From positions 62,001 through 126,000 of the forward strand of contig NZ_SOHL01000008.1 of assembly GCF_004403985.1 (NCBI RefSeq): DNA of 64,000 nucleotides, read 5' to 3'. The notes under the pieces were generated by a model, which had not been told where the DNA came from, did not search any database, and saw nothing but the letters and a program-made list of their open reading frames with translations. Of this stretch, positions 59,134-64,000 are shown piece after piece; position 1 is the first letter of the stretch, and every line of letters begins with the position of its first letter. The DNA comes from Cryobacterium gelidum (lineage in GTDB: Bacteria; Actinomycetota; Actinomycetes; Actinomycetales; Microbacteriaceae). The position numbers and the translations under genes are program-made.

Positions 59134-60033
59134 TTACGCGCCAGGAGCGCTCAGCGGCGCGGCCGCGTCGGCCGTCCATTCGTTGAGCGAACCGTCGTAG
59201 ATCGAGACGTGCTCGTAGCCGGCGCGGATGAGCGCGAGAGCGCTGGCCGCAGCGGCGATACCGCCGCCGCAGTAGGTCACGAGTTGAGCGCTCAAGGTCA
59301 CGGTCGGCGCGAGGGTCGCCTTGAGCGCGTCACCGCGGAGGAAGGCGTTCGTGCTGGGGTCGACGAGCGTCGCAGCGGGCAGGCTGATGCTGCCGGGAAT
59401 GTGCCCGGCGCACGGGCGTGTTCCGGCCGTGCCGGCAAACTCCGCCGGCGGCAGGGAGCAGACGAGGGCGGCATCCGTTTTGCCGTCGACTACCGATTCG
59501 ACGAAGCTTTTGTCGACCCAGAGCTCGGGACGCGGCGTTGCGGTGAAGCCGCCGGCGACCCGCGGGCGCACTTCACCGGTGGCGTACGGGCGCGTTTCGG
59601 CGTGCCACTTGGTCAGTCCGCCGTCGAGCACGGCAACATCGTCGTAACCGAAGGCTCGAAACAGCCACCAGATGCGCGCTGCCCACTGGCCGACCACGGC
59701 GTCGTAGACGATGACGGTCGTGTCGTTGTCAATGCCGACGGACGCTGCGGCCACTTCAAAGAGTTCGGCGCTCGGCCGGGAGAAAACGAATTCGTTGGTC
59801 GGGTCGGAGAAAATGTCAAACAGGTCGGCGAACACGGCGCCTGGGATGTGCCCCTTGGTCAGGTAGTCCTCGCGTCCGCTGAGGTAGCGCGGCCCGTCCG
59901 GGGTGACGGGGGCCAGGGCGAACACGGTGGCATCGAGAATAACCAGGTTGTCGGAACCGAGGTGGTCGGCCAGCCATTGCGTGGATACGACGGGGCCGGA
60001 CACGACGGGCGAGGATGGTGCTGGTGAACTCAT
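59134..60033 (-). CDS. sseA: Sulfurtransferase, tandem rhodanese (thiosulfate / 3-mercaptopyruvate type)
   Basis: The 299-aa protein has two rhodanese domains. The first has the inactive consensus (HIPGAVFADLFDIFSDPTN, then VIVYDAVVGQWAARIWWLFRAFG). The second holds the active-site Cys in LVTYCGGGIAAAASALAL. CGGGIAA differs from the classic CGSGVTA of mercaptopyruvate sulfurtransferase and CRxGx[R/T] of thiosulfate enzymes, so the donor is uncertain. Location is cytoplasmic. Confidence 0.9.
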   Translation of the reverse strand: MSSPAPSSPVVSGPVVSTQWLADHLGSDNLVILDATVFALAPVTPDGPRYLSGREDYLTKGHIPGAVFADLFDIFSDPTNEFVFSRPSAELFEVAAASVGIDNDTTVIVYDAVVGQWAARIWWLFRAFGYDDVAVLDGGLTKWHAETRPYATGEVRPRVAGGFTATPRPELWVDKSFVESVVDGKTDAALVCSLPPAEFAGTAGTRPCAGHIPGSISLPAATLVDPSTNAFLRGDALKATLAPTVTLSAQLVTYCGGGIAAAASALALIRAGYEHVSIYDGSLNEWTADAAAPLSAPGA

Positions 60034-60136
60034 GACTCAAGGCTAGCTGGGGCCACCGACACCGGCCAGAATCGGTGCGGGTGCGAGTCATCCGGCGACA
60101 TACTGGTCACCGCCACCGCCACCGCCAGTACTGCAG

Positions 60137-60628
60137 CTACAGCGTCGCGGTCCAGTCCAGGTTGATGGTCTGCTTGATGTAGATGTTCTCGCCGAGCCCG
60201 GGCACGGACGGATTCATCGTGAGCAGCAACTGCACCGGAATGTTGAATCGTTGGGCGATATCGAAGAACGCGTCGCCCGCGATGACCGTGTAGGTGAGTA
60301 AGGCCCCGCTACCGTCTGACATGGTGGTGCCGCGCGCACCGGGGGTGCTACCGAGGTCGACGGCCGGCCCCTGGGGCAGAGGCACGGGTTCAGCGTTGGG
60401 TACGAGATCGGGTACTTCCGGGTTTGGAATCAGGGCCGCTTCCTCCGTGGGCGTCGGAGTGGGCGTCGGCGTCGGTGTCGGTGTCGGTGCGACGCTGGGC
60501 GTGATGGTCACCGTCACCGCGGGAGCCGGTTCACCGGCGCAGCCGACCAGAGCAACGAGCAGGATGGCAGCGACGGTGATGCCCGGTGGGCGACGTGCGA
60601 AAACGGTGCGAATGGTGGAACCCTTCAA
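60137..60628 (-). CDS. LysM-domain lipoprotein with Thr-Pro repeat
   Basis: The 163-aa protein has a signal peptide ending in a lipobox (VALVGCAGEPAP, Cys at about 30). A (TP)n spacer follows (PTPTPTPTPTPTPT, residues about 48-62), then a C-terminal LysM domain (YTVIAGDAFFDIAQRFNIPV, ending NPSVPGLGENIYIKQTINL). It should be anchored in the membrane and bind peptidoglycan. The TP tract is coded by hexanucleotide repeats (about 60447-60490). Confidence 0.85.
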   Translation of the reverse strand: MKGSTIRTVFARRPPGITVAAILLVALVGCAGEPAPAVTVTITPSVAPTPTPTPTPTPTPTEEAALIPNPEVPDLVPNAEPVPLPQGPAVDLGSTPGARGTTMSDGSGALLTYTVIAGDAFFDIAQRFNIPVQLLLTMNPSVPGLGENIYIKQTINLDWTATL

Positions 60629-60670
60629 AGAGAGACGGTGCGGCCCGGCAGACCCACGCGTTCAGCCAGC

Positions 60671-60941
60671 TTAAGGGGAGACCGAGCCGGTGAACCAGAC
60701 CGAACTACCCCCATTCGGGGATTGTCTACGGCGCTCGGTCACGTTCACCGGGAGGCCACCCTCGCTGGTTTCCCGGTAATTCGCCAGCAGGCCGGGCCGC
60801 CGATGCGGCCGTCGACCAGGCGATGGCGTGCCGTTCGCTGCAGGGTACCTGAACCAGGCCGCCGACCGGCTCTAGGGTCAGCCAGAGGTGATGCTCCATG
60901 ACGATTTCGGCCGCATCTTCGAACCCGGTGTGGTCTCTCAC
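60671..60941 (-). pseudogene. L-serine dehydratase remnant (C-terminal fragments joined)
   Basis: The minus strand reads [19 protein letters not shown], then [16 protein letters not shown], a clear copy of the catalytic-region motif of L-serine dehydratase (normally [24 protein letters not shown]). It then jumps in another frame to [15 protein letters not shown], the extreme C-terminus of the same enzyme (YKETSEGGLAVNVTEC). About 40 residues between the motifs are gone, as is everything before about 60941. The Fe-S Cys of the C-terminus is lost. Confidence 0.75.
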
Positions 60942-61490
60942 CGAGCACTAGCACAGGCGGCACCGACCGCGGCCTGGCAGCCGCGCCGAGCACGGGAGAT
61001 CGACACGTTGGCCTTCACCAGCGAACCGATGGCGATCCCAGATGGCACGCAGCTGCGCGCTGAAATCGTAGGGGAGTGGCTGAGTGAGGCGCGACTGGGC
61101 GCTCGAGCGTTCGGTATCCCGGTGGATGAACCAGCCACCGATCGAATAGAAGGTCTCTTGAAGGAGGGGACGGCATCGGCCCTATTGTCGGTCGCTTAGA
61201 CGGACAGCGTGAGCCATCGGGTGCCCAGGCAGGCGCGTGCGGGGCTCCAAGTGCGTCGCTGCTGCGGACAGGAAGGCTGAGCCCGCCCCGAGCAGGGTCA
61301 GGTCGGAACCGTCTTCGATACTGGACCAGGCAGCGCGGATTATCGGGCCTACCGTACGGAAACTACGATGGGCCCATTCGAATGGAAAACAGGTCCCGTA
61401 CTGAGACGTTCGCTGTCACGGTTTTCCTCGTCCGGCACACAGACGTGGTGGACGGGGGCGGTCCGGAATTCCAACACGGATGAACTCAAA
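60942..61490. other. Non-coding or decayed region
   Basis: About 550 bp without a convincing gene. An open frame at 60888-61199 (+) starts antisense to the serine-dehydratase remnant and has no ribosome-binding site; its second half (LRAEIVGEWLSEARLGARAF) faintly recalls ketopantoate-reductase-like proteins but I cannot support that. At 61416-61460 (+) a short VTVFLVRHTDVVDGGG resembles the N-terminus of histidine phosphatases and stops after 10 more codons, so it may be another relic. Confidence 0.4.
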
Positions 61491-61520
61491 AACGCCCCGA
61501 ACCGTAAAGTTCGAGGCGTT
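61491..61520 (-). terminator. Intrinsic terminator after the WxL-like gene
   Basis: On the minus strand AACGCCTCGAAC and GTTCGGGGCGTT pair (12 bp, one G-U) around TTTACG, followed by TTTTG. It is 37 bases downstream of the stop of the secreted WxL-like protein gene. Confidence 0.85.
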
Positions 61521-61557
61521 ACCCGAGAGGTCCAGCCGGATCCGGCGAGAACGGTAG

Positions 61558-62139
61558 CTAGGCGATCGTGAACGTGATGGTCGACACGTAGGGGTTGACG
61601 GCGGTGGTGCCGACCGCGCCCGAGAAGTTGGAGCGGAAGGTGTTTGCCGGAACGCTCAAGTCAAAGGTCGGGGCGAGGGTGAAGGTGCCCTTGCCGAGAG
61701 TCGTGGTGTAGACGAGCGACTGGGCGACATTGCTCATGGTGACGGCCTTGACGGTCGGCGCCGCGTCGGAACCGATGCCGGCGGTGATGGTGCCCGGCGT
61801 GATGACGAGGTTGGAGGCCGGCAGGGTGCGGGCGTCCTTGTCGACGGTGCCCGCCGCGCTGACGAAGTTGGTAGCGCTGGCCGACAACGACCAGGCGCTG
61901 TTCGTGCCGCGGGCGTTGGTGATGGTCCACAGGGGCGCGGTTCCGGTGGATGCCTGCGCGTTGACTCCGTCGAGAACGACGGCGCTCATCGCGTCGGGCG
62001 CGGTCGGGTCGGCGGTAAGGCTGCCGCCGCTGATGGTCGCGTTTACGGTGTCAGTGTCGGCCTGGGCCGGGGAGAGTGCCACACCGAACAGGATGCCGGT
62101 GGCGACGATGATTCCGGCGGTCTTGGTGAGAGTGCGCAT
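61558..62139 (-). CDS. Secreted WxL-like surface protein
   Basis: The 193-aa protein has a signal peptide (GIIVATGILFGVALSPAQAD, cleavage near residue 27) and is otherwise a beta-rich domain. WTITNARGTNSAWSLSASAT and the terminal FRSNFSGAVGTTAVNPYVST match WxL-type cell-surface domains, with W in the W-x-L position (AWSL). It is about half identical by eye to the C-terminal domain of the neighbouring ice-binding protein. It may bind the cell wall. Gene order suggests cotranscription is not required: an intrinsic terminator follows, and 248 bp precede it. Confidence 0.78.
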   Translation of the reverse strand: MRTLTKTAGIIVATGILFGVALSPAQADTDTVNATISGGSLTADPTAPDAMSAVVLDGVNAQASTGTAPLWTITNARGTNSAWSLSASATNFVSAAGTVDKDARTLPASNLVITPGTITAGIGSDAAPTVKAVTMSNVAQSLVYTTTLGKGTFTLAPTFDLSVPANTFRSNFSGAVGTTAVNPYVSTITFTIA

Positions 62140-62232
62140 GGTGTGTCCTCTGGGTTGCTACTGGTGGTGCGGGCACGCCAAGTAGCGTGTCCACGAAAGT
62201 GGGGGAGAAACGGATATCGCAGGGTGTGAACC

Positions 62233-62260
62233 GAACTCGTTATCCGTTGTAAACGAGTTC
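62233..62260. promoter_or_regulatory. Inverted repeat in the region upstream of the WxL-like gene
   Basis: GAACTCGTT (62233-62241) and AACGAGTTC (62252-62260) are perfect inverted repeats with a 10-base spacer, 94-121 bases before the WxL-like start codon and after the stop of the ice-binding gene. This could be an operator, a leader hairpin or a terminator for the upstream gene. Confidence 0.5.
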
Positions 62261-62387
62261 CTGCGGCGATAAAACAATCCTCACACGGGGGCCGCGCAAA
62301 TTGGTGGTTCGTCGCGCAGGGTTGAATCAGCGTTAGCTCAAGGTTGGCGCAATGCCCAGGAGGGGGTTTAGCCCAGGCCGCGAGGCT

Positions 62388-64000
62388 CTACGAAATGGTG
62401 AAAGTGAGAACCGTCACGTAGGGGTTCATTGGCGAGTCTTCGATGGCGCCCGAGTAGTTCGACCGGTACGCGTTGGAGGGAATAATCAGGCTGTACGTCG
62501 GCGTCAGCAGGTAGGTGCCCTCGTGTGGGCCGGTTGTAGCAATCAGGGTCTGCGGGCTGGTCGACAGCGCAAGCGTCGGTGCCGTGATATCGGTCGCGGC
62601 ATCGGTATTGGGGCCGGTAGTGATGGTGCCCGGGGCGATGCTCAGGTTGTTCACGGGAAGGACTCGGTCTTGGGTTTCGACCGTGCCGGCGGCGCTGGTC
62701 GGCGTGGTGGCGCTCACCGAGAGGGTCCACGCAGCTCCGGTGCCACGCGCATCGATGATGGTCCATAGGCTCGAGACACCCGTGGCGACCTGCGGTTGGG
62801 TGCCGAGAAGGGTCACCGCTGAAAGCGTCGCGCCCGCGGTGGTCGCGGTGAGGTCACCGACGGTTGGCGCGGGATTGGTGAAGCTCACCGTGCCCACACT
62901 GACGGCGCCGTTAGCGGTTAATGCCCGTCCGAGGTTGCTGACGCCGAGTCCGATCGAGATCGCCGCCATGCCGATGATCGTTCCGGTAAACGCGGATGCC
63001 GCCCCCAGCGACACAGCCCCGGCCACCTGCCAATAGACCCGCGACGCTTGTGCCCCGTTGGTCAGGATGACGCTGCTGCTGGCAGCCGTGTTGAAGGCGG
63101 CATTCACCTGAATGATGAAGATGGCGTTCGGGTTGCCCTGTCCATCGAGGGTGAGCGTGGTGCTGATGGCGAGGGCGGCAGTAGCCCTATAGACCCCGGA
63201 GGTGAGTGTGCGGCCAGCCAGATCGCCGACGAGGGTGGCGCTCGCTGGCCTCGCCGCGGCATCTTTGTACGCTGTAGCGAGGTCGACCTGCGCAGCGGCC
63301 GCAGCAGCATCGCCGCCGTGGATGGTGCCCGTGACTACGTCGGGCGGAAACCCGGTGACCGACGTTCCCGGGCTTACGCCGATGTCCCCGTCGAACGACG
63401 ATTCTCCGGTGTTGGTGATCGAGGTGGTCGCGAGGATCGCGTAGGTGCTAGCGCGTCCGAGATCGACCTCCGGATCCGTCGTGAATGTGTTGCTGCCAAG
63501 CGTGACGGACCCGTTGCGGGTGAGGGCTCGGCCGGTAAAACGCGAATTGGTGCCCACGTTGATGGCGTCCTGGCCGAGAATGATGCCCGAGATCGACGAT
63601 GACGAACCGAGCCGCACCACGCCATCGACCTGCCAGAACACCCGAGACGGCTGCGCGCCGTTGATCAGGCGTACGCTGCTGCCAGCGCTCGTGGTGAGGG
63701 TGCTGTCGAGCTGGAAGATGAAGACGGCGTTCGGGTTGCCCTGCCCGTTCAGGGTCACCGACGAACTGAGAGTCAGAGGGCCAGGTGCGGCGTAAACGCC
63801 GGCGTTGTAGGTTTGACCGCTCAGATTGCCGCTCAGCGCGGTGGTGGGCTGGCGGGCGCTGGCATCGTCAATGGCGGACTGCAGATCGAGCTGGGCTTGG
63901 GCGCTCTCGGCCGTTCCTCGTTGAGTGCTACCGGTGACCAGGCCGGGCGGGAAGCCGGTCACGCCCGTGCCCGGGCTCACTCCGAGGTTACCGCTGAGGG
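62388..64000 (-). CDS. Ice-binding protein with two DUF3494 domains and a C-terminal WxL-like domain (5' end outside the window)
   Basis: The frame is open to the right edge, so the N-terminus lies beyond 64000. At least 537 residues are visible. Two DUF3494 (ice-binding, PF11999) repeats occupy the first about 390 residues; each has a GVSPGTxVTGFPP start, TLNGQGNPNAVFIFQLD / TLDGQGNPNAIFIIQVN, SRVFWQVDGVV / SRVYWQVAGAV and GIILGQDAINVG / GTIIGMAAISIG. A WxL-like domain (about 405-530: WTIIDARGTGAAWTLSVSAT ... AYRSNYSGAIEDSPMNPYVT) ends the protein. It would bind ice or inhibit recrystallisation at the cell surface. Duplicate DUF3494 domains are uncommon in actinobacteria but known in other ice-binding proteins. 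Confidence 0.9.
   Translation of the reverse strand, partial: LSGNLGVSPGTGVTGFPPGLVTGSTQRGTAESAQAQLDLQSAIDDASARQPTTALSGNLSGQTYNAGVYAAPGPLTLSSSVTLNGQGNPNAVFIFQLDSTLTTSAGSSVRLINGAQPSRVFWQVDGVVRLGSSSSISGIILGQDAINVGTNSRFTGRALTRNGSVTLGSNTFTTDPEVDLGRASTYAILATTSITNTGESSFDGDIGVSPGTSVTGFPPDVVTGTIHGGDAAAAAAQVDLATAYKDAAARPASATLVGDLAGRTLTSGVYRATAALAISTTLTLDGQGNPNAIFIIQVNAAFNTAASSSVILTNGAQASRVYWQVAGAVSLGAASAFTGTIIGMAAISIGLGVSNLGRALTANGAVSVGTVSFTNPAPTVGDLTATTAGATLSAVTLLGTQPQVATGVSSLWTIIDARGTGAAWTLSVSATTPTSAAGTVETQDRVLPVNNLSIAPGTITTGPNTDAATDITAPTLALSTSPQTLIATTGPHEGTYLLTPTYSLIIPSNAYRSNYSGAIEDSPMNPYVTVLTFTIS

Noticed and set aside
60888-61199. 103-codon plus-strand frame as a gene
   Set aside because: Its first part is antisense to the serine-dehydratase remnant, there is no ribosome-binding site, and the similarity to ketopantoate reductases is too weak.
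1-64000. tRNA/rRNA genes, insertion sequences, phage or CRISPR
   Set aside because: I looked for cloverleaf-like stems, transposase motifs and spaced repeats and found none that I could support.

Overview
The window is about 64 kb of high-GC actinobacterial chromosome with dense genes, ATGA/GTGA stop-start overlaps and frequent GTG starts. Gene content (PrpC-type citrate synthase, fruRKA-ptsI-ptsH, SbcCD, RecQ with a C-terminal phosphoribosyltransferase-like tail, DUF3516-type helicase) and very frequent GCGGATGC/GCATCCGC words point to Microbacteriaceae. Two neighbouring secreted proteins at the right edge, one with tandem DUF3494 ice-binding domains, suggest a cold-adapted member (Cryobacterium-like). 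The genus is inference; no rRNA or tRNA gene was found.

Layout. 1-6270: 3' end of prpC with a terminator, then a tight operon (phosphoribosyltransferase, S51-like peptidase, ung, GNAT), then YigZ, an SDR and an amidase. 6273-8654: an MMPL transporter remnant, then a fur-catalase unit with a perfect palindromic operator and a strong terminator. 8756-15644: HExxH protein, flavin disulfide reductase, diacylglycerol-kinase-like enzyme, crotonase, arginase-fold protein, PspA, class-I amidotransferase. 15645-19256: a decayed stretch with an allantoate-amidohydrolase remnant, a zinc-ribbon protein, gamma-glutamyltransferase and a multicopper-oxidase remnant. 19498-27502: DUF2231 protein, an FHA two-gene operon, and the whole fructose PTS under a DeoR regulator with a visible promoter/operator. 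27593-35617: sbcDC, a deoxyribonucleotidase, a RelE-like toxin-antitoxin pair and a polar amino-acid ABC transporter. 35780-46723: RecQ, an unidentified 248-aa protein, M18 aminopeptidase, MerR plus membrane protein, MpaB-like protein, sugar porter, an exonuclease-fold protein that has lost all its catalytic residues, and RNase HI with a repeat linker and a ribbon-helix-helix-like tail. 47005-52591: nitrate assimilation, with intact narK, a multiply broken nitrate reductase, and a flavin/BFD oxidoreductase that reads without a stop into tatA. 52325-60628: tatA-tatC, a Tat-exported ferritin-like protein, a membrane-anchored Mo enzyme, helicase, rhodanese and LysM lipoprotein. 60671-64000: a serine-dehydratase remnant, a WxL-like secreted protein and the ice-binding protein.

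The most striking overall pattern is gene decay by internal deletion. Four genes (MMPL, allantoate amidohydrolase, multicopper oxidase, serine dehydratase) survive only as short fragments, three of them with recognisable ends joined across missing middles. The nitrate reductase carries a frameshift beside a perfect palindrome, an in-frame UAA and an exact 45-bp duplication, while its transporter is intact. The best candidates for new biology are the catalytically dead exonuclease-BRCT protein, RNase HI with the (DIG)6 linker and RHH-like tail, the FHA/90-aa operon, and the ice-binding/WxL pair.
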